Assembly (NCBI RefSeq): GCF_038049935.1 | Contig: NZ_CP145886.1 | Coordinates: 1,240,001 to 1,304,000, forward strand | DNA length: 64,000 nucleotides | From: Rossellomorea sp. y25 | Lineage (GTDB): Bacteria; Bacillota; Bacilli; Bacillales; Bacillaceae_B | Direction: 5' to 3' | Shown: piece after piece, positions 17,535 through 25,953 of the stretch | Position numbering within the stretch: position 1 is the stretch's first letter | Layout of the letters: each line of letters opens with the position of its first letter | Position numbers and translations under genes: made by a program | The notes under the pieces: generated by a model | Seen by the model: the letters and a program-made list of their open reading frames with translations, nothing else | Databases searched by the model: none | What the model was told of the DNA's origin: nothing

Positions 17535-18441
17535 ATGACATCCTTCCTTCCCTGATGGCTTCTGTCACATTGACTGCCCCGGTGGCAGGGGAGGTTGAAT
17601 CGACGATATAGGAAGCGTCTGGAAATCGCTCTGAAATACTTTCTTTAAAAATGGATTGCACCACCACATTATGTTCAAGGACACTTCCTTTTAAGGCGAT
17701 AACCGGTTTCGAAGAGATCTGCAGTTTCTCCAATAAGGCAATCGTCTGTCGAGCAAGCTGCTCCCCGGCTATCTTAAGTAAAAGAAAGGCCTCTTCATTA
17801 CCAGCCTCAGCTTGCTTGTGAACCGCCTTCGCCAGCTTGGCAATTTCACCTTTGGCAGAAGAATAGATAAACCCTTTTAACCCTTTCCCATCACTCGCTC
17901 CGATTTCGTTTAAAATGGCACGGGAGAAAGGGGAAAGTGGTTTACCGGAATCCATCTCCATGGAAACCTGTTTACAGGCTTCCATGGCTATATGATACGC
18001 ACTGCCTTCGTCACCAAGAAGATGTCCCCATCCGCCGGTGGTTCCTTCCTGTTTCCCGTTTCGTCCATAACAAATCGAACCGGTTCCCGCAATGGTCATC
18101 ACCCCGTTCTGATTTCCGATTAAACTGAAATAGGCGAGGGTGGCATCATTCAATACGATAATAGGCAGGGAAGTCATCCTTTGTAACTCCTTCTTGATTC
18201 GATGAGCCAGATTACCGGACTCGGCACCTGCCATTCCGATTACAATATGGGACACCTCTTCAGAAGAAGTGTGGTCCAAGCATTGTTGAATCACGGATGA
18301 GAGGTTGGTCAGTGCCTCTTCAAAGGAAACCGTTGGATTGCCGTGTCCGGATAAACTTTGAAACAGGATGTTCTTCTCTGAATCAAGAACGAGTCCTTGT
18401 ATTTTCGTCCCGCCTGCATCGATTCCTATCACTCTAGTCAT
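17527..18441 (-). CDS. BadF/BadG-type sugar kinase, probable N-acetylglucosamine/N-acetylmuramate kinase
   Basis: A 304-residue ASKHA kinase. GIDAGGTKIQGLVLD (residues 5-19) is phosphate 1, VLNDATLAY the sugar-side motif, TIAGTGSICYG phosphate 2 and GWGHLLGDEGSAY the specificity loop of eukaryote-like GlcNAc kinases. Related enzymes phosphorylate GlcNAc or both GlcNAc and MurNAc. Between mupG and anmK, the likely role is phosphorylation of amino sugars released inside the cell. It overlaps anmK by eight bases and starts 17 bases after mupG. Confidence 0.82.
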   Translation of the reverse strand: MTRVIGIDAGGTKIQGLVLDSEKNILFQSLSGHGNPTVSFEEALTNLSSVIQQCLDHTSSEEVSHIVIGMAGAESGNLAHRIKKELQRMTSLPIIVLNDATLAYFSLIGNQNGVMTIAGTGSICYGRNGKQEGTTGGWGHLLGDEGSAYHIAMEACKQVSMEMDSGKPLSPFSRAILNEIGASDGKGLKGFIYSSAKGEIAKLAKAVHKQAEAGNEEAFLLLKIAGEQLARQTIALLEKLQISSKPVIALKGSVLEHNVVVQSIFKESISERFPDASYIVDSTSPATGAVNVTEAIREGRMSYE

Positions 18442-18458
18442 CTAAAGAAACCTCCACA

Positions 18459-19547
18459 TTACTTGGTTTGAAAAGCAAATTTACCCCAAGGCTTCAGGTA
18501 ATCCAATAAGAAGATCTCTTCTTCGCGGATACGCCCCACCACATTGGTTTTGCCTGAGTTCTCCATATCTTGAAGCGCGATTTGAAGTTCTCCTGCATAC
18601 TGGGCATATAGGTCGTTTTCAATAACAATGTCTCCGCGTTTGATGTCTACCGTATTATGGGGAGCGAATTCTCTTCCACGATATTTCACGCGGCTTTGAG
18701 TCGAGCGGATCAAGTAGTCAGATACGTCACCACGATAGAAATGCGGTTCTTCAAAGATAATCGTCTTTTCTAAGTCAGTGGTCGTCTCATGGGTTTCGAC
18801 TGTAAAGGTCAGCTTCGATGTGTTCAGTTCACTAAGCAGCTGCATTTCACGTTCTGATGCATAAGCGTTACTGATAATGACGTCATCAATTAACCCTGTT
18901 GCAAAAAGATGCTTCGCCTGGACATCGATCGGAAGGTTCCTGTGCATTTCTAATGTAGGCAATCCTTCCGTGACCGGCCAAGGACCGAATGTTGCATCGG
19001 AAGAAGAGACAAACGCAGCCGTTCTCATCCCGAAGTCTTTAAACTTTTTACTGCATTCAATAAAGAATGGATAGGATAAACCGGAGTAGCGGTGCGGATA
19101 GAAGTTATGACATCCAAGCAATTGATCCTTATTCGGTTGATACGTCATGATGTTATCGATGTATTTCGTTGCATTACTCATGTTGAGTTCAATTTTCAAA
19201 TCATAAGGGTTGTACGACATCATCGATTCTTCATGCCCTGTATACCCGAGATCTAGGCGGATACCGTGAGCCCCGAGATCGGCAAAAAAGGATAAATCAT
19301 CATACGAGATGTTCAGTTCTTTGAAAATACGGGGACTGATGTCAGCGATGACTTCCATATTTTTTTCACGTGCAAACTTAATCGTTTCTTTAAAGTTCGA
19401 GATGATTCCATCTTTGTCACCTTCTACTGATAGTAAGCAGGTGAACACTCGCTTAAAACCGTAAGACGCAGCCAGAGCCAGATATTCTTTATCCTTTTCA
19501 GTAGTTGAATGGTTTGGGTAAATTGAAACTCCGAGTCTTTTACTCAT
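18459..19547 (-). CDS. mupG: 6-phospho-N-acetylmuramidase MupG (DUF871)
   Basis: A 362-residue TIM-barrel protein of the DUF871/MupG family. LGVSIYPNHST at the N-terminus, IADISPRIF (about residues 63-71), LGAHGIRLDLGYTG and GCHNFYPHRYSGL are characteristic. In Staphylococcus aureus MupG cleaves MurNAc-6-phosphate-GlcNAc, the product of PTS import of the wall disaccharide. Here it lies 18 bases from the PTS IIA gene and upstream of the kinases and murQ, which fits this function. Confidence 0.88.
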   Translation of the reverse strand: MSKRLGVSIYPNHSTTEKDKEYLALAASYGFKRVFTCLLSVEGDKDGIISNFKETIKFAREKNMEVIADISPRIFKELNISYDDLSFFADLGAHGIRLDLGYTGHEESMMSYNPYDLKIELNMSNATKYIDNIMTYQPNKDQLLGCHNFYPHRYSGLSYPFFIECSKKFKDFGMRTAAFVSSSDATFGPWPVTEGLPTLEMHRNLPIDVQAKHLFATGLIDDVIISNAYASEREMQLLSELNTSKLTFTVETHETTTDLEKTIIFEEPHFYRGDVSDYLIRSTQSRVKYRGREFAPHNTVDIKRGDIVIENDLYAQYAGELQIALQDMENSGKTNVVGRIREEEIFLLDYLKPWGKFAFQTK

Positions 19548-19565
19548 TGGTAAGCCTCCTTAAAA

Positions 19566-19898
19566 TTAATTGTTTTCAAGTTTATCTATTCTTTTTAATA
19601 AGGGTATCATTTGTTCAATTAACGAGATCTCACTGATAGAGGTCATCAAATGGTCCTGGGCATGAATCATCAGAAGTGATTTTTCAAAATCTTCTCCATT
19701 GATTTCTGCCTGAATGAGACTCGTTTGCGTTTTGTGAGCTTTGTTCAGCTCTTCATGGGCTGTTTTCAACATCTCTTCAGCTTCCGCAAACTTACCTTCA
19801 TGTGCCTTTGCCAGTGCTTCATATGCGGTGCTTTTTGCATTCCCGCCGTTTGATATAATTTCAAATATCTCCATTTCTACGTTGCGTACCTCTGCCAT
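19566..19898 (-). CDS. PTS lactose/cellobiose-family IIA component
   Basis: A 110-residue all-helical IIA protein. H79 in LLMIHAQDHLMT is the phosphorylation site region. It passes phosphate from HPr to a IIB subunit. It is the first gene of the minus-strand operon, while its probable partners IIB and IIC lie on the other strand (20929-22542), divided by the divergent murR promoter region. AGGAGG precedes its ATG. Confidence 0.9.
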   Translation of the reverse strand: MAEVRNVEMEIFEIISNGGNAKSTAYEALAKAHEGKFAEAEEMLKTAHEELNKAHKTQTSLIQAEINGEDFEKSLLMIHAQDHLMTSISEISLIEQMIPLLKRIDKLENN

Positions 19899-20059
19899 TG
19901 TGTACTCCTCCTCATTCCTGTTTAGAACTAGTTTCTACTAGAGTAGTAAAATAAAAGTTTAAATATTTTAAAATAATATTGAAATTTAATTTCATTATCG
20001 CATATAATCATATTAAACTGAAAGCCTTTTCAAGACAATCATTTTTTTTGGAGGTGACT
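19899..20059. promoter_or_regulatory. Divergent promoter region, PTS IIA operon / murR operon
   Basis: This 161-base A/T-rich gap must hold promoters for both directions. An imperfect dyad CTAGTTTCTACTAG lies near 19928 and could be a MurR operator, but no consensus is available to test it here. Confidence 0.4.
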
Positions 20060-20926
20060 ATGACAGAATTTCAAGTACTAAAACACATCAAAAGTCAGAT
20101 GGAGAACTACACCCCGTCTGAAATTGCGGTTGCTCAATATGTGATCGAGTTTCCTGACAAAGTAATGGAAATGACGACAAAGCAACTCTCACAATCATGC
20201 GGGAGCAGTGAAGCAGCCATCATCCGATTCTGCAAACGAATCGGAATCAATAGTTTCAGCGGATTGAAGATCGAACTGGCCAAAAGCACAAATATTGAAG
20301 AAACAATGAGTCATGACATCAATACACTCCTCCATTTTGAAGACAATCTTGAAACCGTCTTCAGCAAAGTACTGGTGAACACCTATCAAGCGATCAAGAA
20401 CACGGAAAAGCTTTTTTCCATAGATGATCTGGATCGGGCTGTGAACGCGTTCCATAAAGCTGAACGGGTATACCTGTATGGAGTAGGAGGTTCAGCTGTA
20501 GTAGCGGAAGACTTTACGCAAAAGCTATTACGACTGAACTATCTGGCATTTCAAGCTAGTGATATTCACGTGCAGATGATGATGGCTGCCAATTTAACGG
20601 AAAGAGATGTCCTATTCGTCGTTTCGACTTCAGGGCAGACGAAGGAAATATTAAAGCTGATGAACGTCGCCCAAGAAAAAGGGGCTACAATCGTTCTATT
20701 GACACAGCATGGGAAATCACCGGCGAGGAAGCTCGCTGATATCGTCTTAACGATTTCCGAGGAAGAACACAACATCCGAATCGGGACCATGACGGCAAGA
20801 ATTGCTCAACTCGTCGTGATTGATGCTTTATTCGTCGCTTTATGCATGAAAAAAGGACATGGCGTCTATGAGCAAATTATTCATACACATGAAGTAGTAC
20901 AAAGAATGAAAGAGGAGGAAGAGTAG
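20060..20926 (+). CDS. murR: RpiR/MurR-family transcriptional regulator
   Basis: A 288-residue regulator: N-terminal helix-turn-helix (about residues 1-77; SEIAVAQYVIEFPD, then SCGSSEAAIIRFCKRIGINS) and a C-terminal SIS sugar-phosphate domain (about 115-265; VYLYGVGGSAVVAEDF, then VVSTSGQTKEIL). MurR in other bacteria responds to MurNAc-6-phosphate. I start at ATG 20060, five bases after GGAGG; the upstream extension to 19979 has no site. It is followed two bases later by PTS IIB and probably controls both divergent operons. Confidence 0.87.
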   Translation: MTEFQVLKHIKSQMENYTPSEIAVAQYVIEFPDKVMEMTTKQLSQSCGSSEAAIIRFCKRIGINSFSGLKIELAKSTNIEETMSHDINTLLHFEDNLETVFSKVLVNTYQAIKNTEKLFSIDDLDRAVNAFHKAERVYLYGVGGSAVVAEDFTQKLLRLNYLAFQASDIHVQMMMAANLTERDVLFVVSTSGQTKEILKLMNVAQEKGATIVLLTQHGKSPARKLADIVLTISEEEHNIRIGTMTARIAQLVVIDALFVALCMKKGHGVYEQIIHTHEVVQRMKEEEE

Positions 20927-20928
20927 AA

Positions 20929-21234
20929 ATGAGAGTATTATTCGTATGTTCCGGTGGAATGTCCAGCGCAATTGTAGTGAATGCACTGAAAAAAGAAGGG
21001 GACAAGGCAGGTATTGAGATGGAAGTCCATGCAATCGGAACCGGTGAGGTATCTGAGGAGATCTCCAAGGGGTGGGATGTTTGTATGGTGGCACCACAGA
21101 TCAGACACCGTTTTGATCAAGTGAAGAAAGCCGCTGATGAAGCGAATGTTCCGTGTGGTCCGATTCCTCCACAAGCGTACACGCCACTTGGCGGCCCGAC
21201 TTTACTGAAAACAGTAAAAGAATTAACCAACTAA
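20929..21234 (+). CDS. PTS lactose/cellobiose-family IIB component
   Basis: A 101-residue IIB protein with the phospho-cysteine C7 in FVCSGGMSSA and the family PQIRHRFDQVKK motif (about residues 56-67). It receives phosphate from IIA and transfers it to the sugar at IIC. Its ribosome binding site AGAGGAGG lies within the end of murR. Confidence 0.92.
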   Translation: MRVLFVCSGGMSSAIVVNALKKEGDKAGIEMEVHAIGTGEVSEEISKGWDVCMVAPQIRHRFDQVKKAADEANVPCGPIPPQAYTPLGGPTLLKTVKELTN

Positions 21235-21261
21235 TTTAATAGGAAACAAGGGGGTAAAAAC

Positions 21262-22542
21262 ATGCAAAAGTTTGTGAATTTTTTAGAGAATAACTTGTCA
21301 GGTCCAATGGCCCGACTCTCTGAACAAAGGCATTTGCAAGCAATTCGGGATGGGGTTATTTCAGCACTGCCATTTATTATCGTAGGTTCATTTTTCCTGA
21401 TCTTAGCTTTTCCACCGCTTCCTGATGGCGGAATATTCGGAGACATCAAGCAGTGGGCTGCAGACAACATCGTCGAAATCCTGATTCCATACCGACTGAC
21501 CATGTTTATCATGTCACTCTATATAGCCTTCGGGATAGGGTACAACCTCTCGAAAAGCTATAATCTGGATCCATTATCCGGTGCCCAAATTTCAGTAGCA
21601 GCACTTCTATTAACAATTACACCGAAAGTAATGGACGGGGAAGGATGGGTTCTGCCGATGACCAACCTTGGTGGTCATGGATTATTCGTCGCCATGGTCG
21701 TCTCGATCTTTGCAGTTGAAATTTTGAGGTTCTGTAAAACGAAGAACATTACGATTAAAATGCCTGAGCAAGTACCGGCATCTGTATCACGAAGCTTCGA
21801 AGCACTTATTCCTGTAGCGATTGTCATTCTACTGGTTTCTGCCGTAACCGTATTAGCCGGAATAGATTTACATCATTTGATCGGTGTAGCTGTTGCTCCA
21901 TTAGTTACAGCCGGTGACAGTATATTCGGTGTATTGATTCCGGTATTCTTAATTACATTCTTCTGGTCATTCGGTATCCACGGGGTGTCTGTAGTAGGAA
22001 CGGTGGCCCGTCCATTATGGGAAGTGTTCCTTGTAAACAACGCAGATGCGGTTGCAAACGGAGAAGCAATCCCGCACATCGCACCAGAAACATTCTACCA
22101 ATGGTTCATCTGGATCGGTGGTTCAGGAGCAACTCTCGGACTAGTTCTGGCCATGGTCTTCTTCTCGCGCTCGAAATACCTGAAAGCGTTAGGAAGAACA
22201 AGTATTGTACCAGGCATTTTCAATATCAATGAGCCTATCATCTTCGGTGCTCCAATCGTATTGAATCCGATTCTGATCATTCCATTTATTACGATCCCTC
22301 TGATCACTGGTACTTTGTCATATGTGGCAACGTCTATTGGCCTGGTATCGCCAACTTATATCATGCCACCTTGGACACTGCCGGCACCAATCGGAGCGTA
22401 CCTCGCAACGGGTGGTGACTGGAGAGCCATCGTCATGGTTCTTATCAATATCGCAATCTCGTTCGCTATCTATTTCCCATTCTTCAAGATGTATGACAAG
22501 AAGATGGCGAAGATGGAAGAAAGCGATCAACAAGCGGCGTAA
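21262..22542 (+). CDS. PTS lactose/cellobiose-family IIC permease
   Basis: A 426-residue permease with about ten membrane segments. FGIHGVSVVGTVARPLWE (about residues 238-255), GGSGATLGL (about 291-299) and FNINEPIIFGAPIVLNP (about 322-338) are family signatures. It carries the sugar across the membrane during phosphorylation. Cellobiose-family IIC proteins import beta-disaccharides. With MupG, murQ and murR beside it, the natural substrate may be MurNAc-GlcNAc or a chitobiose-like sugar; cellobiose is the alternative, supported by the downstream GH4 gene. Confidence 0.9.
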   Translation: MQKFVNFLENNLSGPMARLSEQRHLQAIRDGVISALPFIIVGSFFLILAFPPLPDGGIFGDIKQWAADNIVEILIPYRLTMFIMSLYIAFGIGYNLSKSYNLDPLSGAQISVAALLLTITPKVMDGEGWVLPMTNLGGHGLFVAMVVSIFAVEILRFCKTKNITIKMPEQVPASVSRSFEALIPVAIVILLVSAVTVLAGIDLHHLIGVAVAPLVTAGDSIFGVLIPVFLITFFWSFGIHGVSVVGTVARPLWEVFLVNNADAVANGEAIPHIAPETFYQWFIWIGGSGATLGLVLAMVFFSRSKYLKALGRTSIVPGIFNINEPIIFGAPIVLNPILIIPFITIPLITGTLSYVATSIGLVSPTYIMPPWTLPAPIGAYLATGGDWRAIVMVLINIAISFAIYFPFFKMYDKKMAKMEESDQQAA

Positions 22543-22545
22543 TAG

Positions 22546-22832
22546 AAAAGCGGAGGCGGCTCGATCAGCTCCGACACCGGAAAGGCGTTCTTTGCCTTTT
22601 TGGTGGGCTGGACTTATGACCTCGAGGGGCTAGCCGCCGGAGCTGGACAAGAGAAAAGCGGAGGGACTTTGCCTAGAGGCGACAAGCATAAGCTAAGCCG
22701 TCAAGAAGGTTGCACTTCACCCTTCTTGGCGGAATAGCTTATGACCTCGAGCCTCTAAGCCCCGTAGCTGGACAGGTAGAAAAGCGGAGGGAACAGCCGC
22801 TGTAGCTGGACAAATACAAAAGCGGAGGCGGC
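22546..22832. repeat. Cluster of AAAAGCGGAGG...AGCTGGACA repeats
   Basis: Three complete units and one partial unit in tandem: 22546-22650, 22654-22774, 22780-22813 and 22818-22832. Each begins AAAAGCGGAGG and, if complete, ends AGCTGGACA; the first two fold into long hairpins around GCATAAGC/GCTTATG-type and GACCTCGAG words. From memory, similar units are common in Bacillaceae. The cluster begins four bases past the IIC stop and splits the operon. Confidence 0.75.
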
Positions 22833-22870
22833 TTTTCCCTCTCCACATAAGCATTCATATCAAAAAACAG

Positions 22871-22898
22871 AAGTGGGGGTCCTAGGATTCCCACTTCT
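22871..22898 (+). terminator. Hairpin before the small membrane gene, weak terminator
   Basis: GAAGTGGG and CCCACTTC pair around a 12-base loop, followed only by TTCATTAG, so read-through into the next genes is likely. Confidence 0.4.
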
Positions 22899-22922
22899 TC
22901 ATTAGCATTAGGAGTGATTCAA

Positions 22923-23213
22923 ATGACAGAAACGGTTGTCCCAAAGCGAATCGGTTTTAGAAGTGTGTTTGTTCTTCTAATCTCCGTATCTATTGGACTA
23001 TTACTTCTTTCCAAGCCTTTGATGAGTGCGGGACTCGCAAAGGATTGGAGCGTATTTTTAGCAACGGGGATTTCGGCATCGGTTGGACTCTCATATGTTC
23101 TCTTGAAAATTGAAGGTCCTGTTGAAAATGCCTCCGTTAAAAAGAAGCGCGTTTTATTAGCAGTGGTTGTCAGTTTCTTAATAAGCTTTATTTTGGCGTT
23201 TGTTGCCAAGTAA
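22923..23213 (+). CDS. Small three-pass membrane protein
   Basis: A 96-residue protein with hydrophobic segments at about residues 13-31, 43-62 and 76-94. Start ATG 22923 has GGAG eight bases upstream; a GTG nine bases earlier is less likely. No family recognised. It lies immediately before the GH4 gene (19-base gap), so it is probably in the same transcript. Confidence 0.6.
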   Translation: MTETVVPKRIGFRSVFVLLISVSIGLLLLSKPLMSAGLAKDWSVFLATGISASVGLSYVLLKIEGPVENASVKKKRVLLAVVVSFLISFILAFVAK

Positions 23214-23232
23214 TCTCGAGGAGGCATTCACA

Positions 23233-24564
23233 ATGAAAAACGGAATCAAGATCGTTACGATCGGCGGGGGCTCAAGCTATACTCCCGAGTTTGTGGAAGG
23301 ATTGATCAAGCGTTATGATGAGCTTCCAGTGAGTGAGCTGTGGCTTGTAGATATTGAAGCTGGGAAAAATAAGCTCGACATCGTCGGGAATTTGGCGAAG
23401 AGAATGGTAGAAAAAGCTGGGGTGCCCATGGAGATTCATCTTACGCTGGACCGGAAAGAGGCATTGATAGATGCTGATTTTGTCACGACTCAAATGCGAG
23501 TCGGACAACTAAAGGCGAGAATCCAAGATGAGAGGCTTCCGATCAAGTACGGGATGATCGGCCAGGAAACGAATGGTGCCGGGGGATTGTTCAAGGGAAT
23601 GAGGACGATCCCGGTTCTATTGGAAATCGCAGATGAAATGCAGCAGCTCTGCCCTGACGCCTGGTTGATCAACTTCACCAATCCTGCAGGCATGGTGACA
23701 GAGGCTTTGCTGCGCTACGGGTCACATCCTAAAGTCGTTGGCGTATGTAATCTTCCCATTAATACGAGAATGACATTGGCCAAGCTTCTTGACGTGGAGG
23801 TAGAACGACTGCATATCGACTTCGCCGGATTGAATCATATGGTGTACGGATTGGACGTTTTGGTGGACGGTGAGTCAGTTTTAGAGGATGTACTGGAAAT
23901 CATGAGCAATCCTGACAAGCAGGTCAGCATGAGGAATATTGCGCCGCTCCCATGGGAACCGGAGTTCATCAAGAGTCTGGGAATCATTCCATGTCCTTAT
24001 CACCGATATTTTTATAAAACGAGTGATATTTTAGAAAAGCAGTTAGAGGAATTCAAGACGGGGACCACCAGGGCAGAAGTGGTTCAGCAATTAGAAAATG
24101 AGCTTTTCGAACTTTACAAGGATGAAAACCTTGATATCAAGCCTCCACAGCTTGAACAAAGGGGAGGCGCTTATTACAGCGATGCGGCATGTAATCTCAT
24201 CTCATCGATTTATAATGATCGCGGTGACATTCAAACGCTGAATGTCCAGAACGACGGAGCGATCAGTGATTTACCACGGGAATCTGCTGTGGAAGTGAAT
24301 TGCGTCGTTACGAAGTCTGGTCCTAAGCCGATTGCGGTTGGTGAGCTGCCGGTGGCTGTGAGTGGACTTGTTCATCAAATTAAATCCTTTGAACGGGTTG
24401 CTGCGGAAGCATCGGTTACAGGGTCCTATGAAAAAGCATTGCTTGCCATGACGATCAATCCGTTGGTGACGAGTGATGTGAAGGCTAAGCAGCTGCTGGA
24501 TGAAATGCTTGAGGTGCATAAAGAGTATTTACCGCAGTTTCGTGAGCGATTTACACATAGTTAA
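23233..24564 (+). CDS. licH: GH4 6-phospho-beta-glucosidase (LicH/CelF-like)
   Basis: A 443-residue NAD+- and Mn2+-dependent GH4 enzyme. IVTIGGGSSYTPEF (residues 6-19) binds NAD; TNGAGGLFKGMRTIP, NFTNPAGM, GVCNLPINTR (metal cysteine) and GLNHMVYG (metal histidine) are diagnostic. It hydrolyses 6-phospho disaccharides made by the PTS. Start is ATG 23233 after GAGGAGG. Specificity for phospho-cellobiose, phospho-chitobiose or another wall disaccharide cannot be decided by eye. Confidence 0.87.
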   Translation: MKNGIKIVTIGGGSSYTPEFVEGLIKRYDELPVSELWLVDIEAGKNKLDIVGNLAKRMVEKAGVPMEIHLTLDRKEALIDADFVTTQMRVGQLKARIQDERLPIKYGMIGQETNGAGGLFKGMRTIPVLLEIADEMQQLCPDAWLINFTNPAGMVTEALLRYGSHPKVVGVCNLPINTRMTLAKLLDVEVERLHIDFAGLNHMVYGLDVLVDGESVLEDVLEIMSNPDKQVSMRNIAPLPWEPEFIKSLGIIPCPYHRYFYKTSDILEKQLEEFKTGTTRAEVVQQLENELFELYKDENLDIKPPQLEQRGGAYYSDAACNLISSIYNDRGDIQTLNVQNDGAISDLPRESAVEVNCVVTKSGPKPIAVGELPVAVSGLVHQIKSFERVAAEASVTGSYEKALLAMTINPLVTSDVKAKQLLDEMLEVHKEYLPQFRERFTHS

Positions 24565-24571
24565 GGTTGGG

Positions 24572-24604
24572 AAGTGTCTCAAATATTGATTTGGGGCACT
24601 TTTT
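24572..24604 (+). terminator. Terminator of licH
   Basis: AAGTG-TCT-CAAAT pairs with ATTTG-GGG-CACTT, then TTTT. Confidence 0.75.
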
Positions 24605-24653
24605 GCGTGGATTGGCGAGGAGAATGGGGGTAGGAAGTGGTTTTGGTTAAGAT

Positions 24654-24764
24654 ATTATCGAGTTTGAGCTGTTTATTATCGACTTTTCGGATATATTATC
24701 GAGTTTGGCATGTTTATTATAGACTTTTCAAATATATCATCGACTTTACCCATTATATTATCGA
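24654..24764. repeat. Phased word array A: six copies of ATTATCGA(C/G)TTT, period 20.5 bp
   Basis: Word starts at 24654, 24675, 24695, 24716, 24736 and 24757, so spacing is 21, 20, 21, 20, 21. The segments after the word alternate (GTTTGRGC-type, then CTTTTCRRATAT-type), so the first four copies are two 41-bp dimers. Copies 4 and 5 each carry one substitution in ATTATCGA. Confidence 0.85.
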
Positions 24765-24803
24765 TATTCGATAAATAAGCGATGCCCAAGCGGGTCCGAT
24801 TCC

Positions 24804-24897
24804 AGTTTATTTTCAAAAGAACCCAGTTTATTTTCAAATTCTCAGATTTATTTTCAAAAACACCCAACTTATTTTCAAATTTCCAGATTTATTTTCA
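24804..24897. repeat. Phased word array B: five copies of TTATTTTCAAA, period 20.5 bp
   Basis: Word starts at 24807, 24828, 24848, 24869 and 24889 (spacing 21, 20, 21, 20). Flanks alternate between CAAAA-xxx-CCCA/CTCA and CAAATT-xx-CAGA, again a 41-bp dimer. It follows array A after about 40 bases and uses a different word. Confidence 0.85.
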
Positions 24898-25012
24898 AAA
24901 CGCCTCAACTCAACCCACCCCCTCACCAAGTTCGACCACAATCCCCACATCTTTCTTCCGGACGAGCATACCATGATAGAAAGAACGCTTATCCGAAAGG
25001 AAACGTCCGCCT

Positions 25013-25936
25013 ATGATTCCAGTTAAAACAAAAGTAGCAGCCTCCTTATATGCCACGATGTCAATCAGCTTTTGGGGCATATCATTTGTATCAACGAAAG
25101 CAGTGTTGGACACCCTTGATCCTTATACGCTGCTCGTTCTTCGGTTTGCGATTGGAGCGCTGTTTCTTCTCATGATTTTACTCTTAAAAAGATATCGACT
25201 CACCATTCCGCTAAAGTTTATTCCTCATCTGATCGTGCTGGGGGTACTTGGCGTCTTCATTCATCAAGTGATCCAGGCGACGGCCCTCCTTACAATCGAT
25301 GCATCATCAGCAGGCTGGATGATTTCTTTTTCTCCCGTGTTCACCGTAATCCTCTCCATGATTTTTTTACATGAAAAAATGACGGTTCCTAAAGCACTGG
25401 GCATGATTATAGCGATTACAGGTGTGCTGATGGTAACGACAGCGAGGAGCGGGCAGTCCATCGGATTTGCTGTCAATATCGGTTATATCCTGATGATTCT
25501 CAGTACATTAAACTGGGCCATCTATTCTGTGTTGCTGAAAAAACTTCGTATCGAGCTGCCATCCCTCGTCATCACCTTTTATATGAGTCTACTTGGTTTC
25601 AGCTTAACCATCCCTTTTCTCATCCGAAACCGGGGCTGGGAAGGCATTTCTCTTTTGTCAAATGTGGAATGGGCCCACTTAATGTTCCTCGGTATGTTTG
25701 TGTCGGGAATCGCTTATTGGTACTGGGCGAAAGCATTGGAGGTATTGGATGCGTCAAAGGTTTCGATGTTTCTGTATTTAGAGCCCGTCACCACACTCAT
25801 TGCGGCGATCCTTCTCCTGCATGAGAAGATTTTCTTCATAAGCATCATGGGTGGAGTCATAATTATAATAGGAGTTGTGATTGTAAACGGCCAGATGATT
25901 TCTGTTTTCCAGCGGTTGCTTGGGAGGAAAAGATAA
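25013..25936 (+). CDS. EamA/DMT-family transporter
   Basis: A 307-residue protein with ten membrane segments in two EamA repeats (about residues 10-140 and 155-290). FWGISFVSTKAVL near the N-terminus and YLEPVTTLIAAILLLHEK (about 255-272) are typical. Drug/metabolite transporters usually export metabolites; the substrate is unknown. AAAGGA lies about ten bases before ATG. The cysteine dioxygenase gene starts 17 bases later, so an amino acid or sulfur metabolite is possible but unproven. Confidence 0.83.
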   Translation: MIPVKTKVAASLYATMSISFWGISFVSTKAVLDTLDPYTLLVLRFAIGALFLLMILLLKRYRLTIPLKFIPHLIVLGVLGVFIHQVIQATALLTIDASSAGWMISFSPVFTVILSMIFLHEKMTVPKALGMIIAITGVLMVTTARSGQSIGFAVNIGYILMILSTLNWAIYSVLLKKLRIELPSLVITFYMSLLGFSLTIPFLIRNRGWEGISLLSNVEWAHLMFLGMFVSGIAYWYWAKALEVLDASKVSMFLYLEPVTTLIAAILLLHEKIFFISIMGGVIIIIGVVIVNGQMISVFQRLLGRKR

Positions 25937-25953
25937 CACAGGGAGGAATCGCG

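Noticed and set aside
24654..24897. CRISPR array
   Set aside because: The repeated words are only 8-12 bp and the intervals 9-13 bp; there is no dyad in the repeat and no cas gene nearby.
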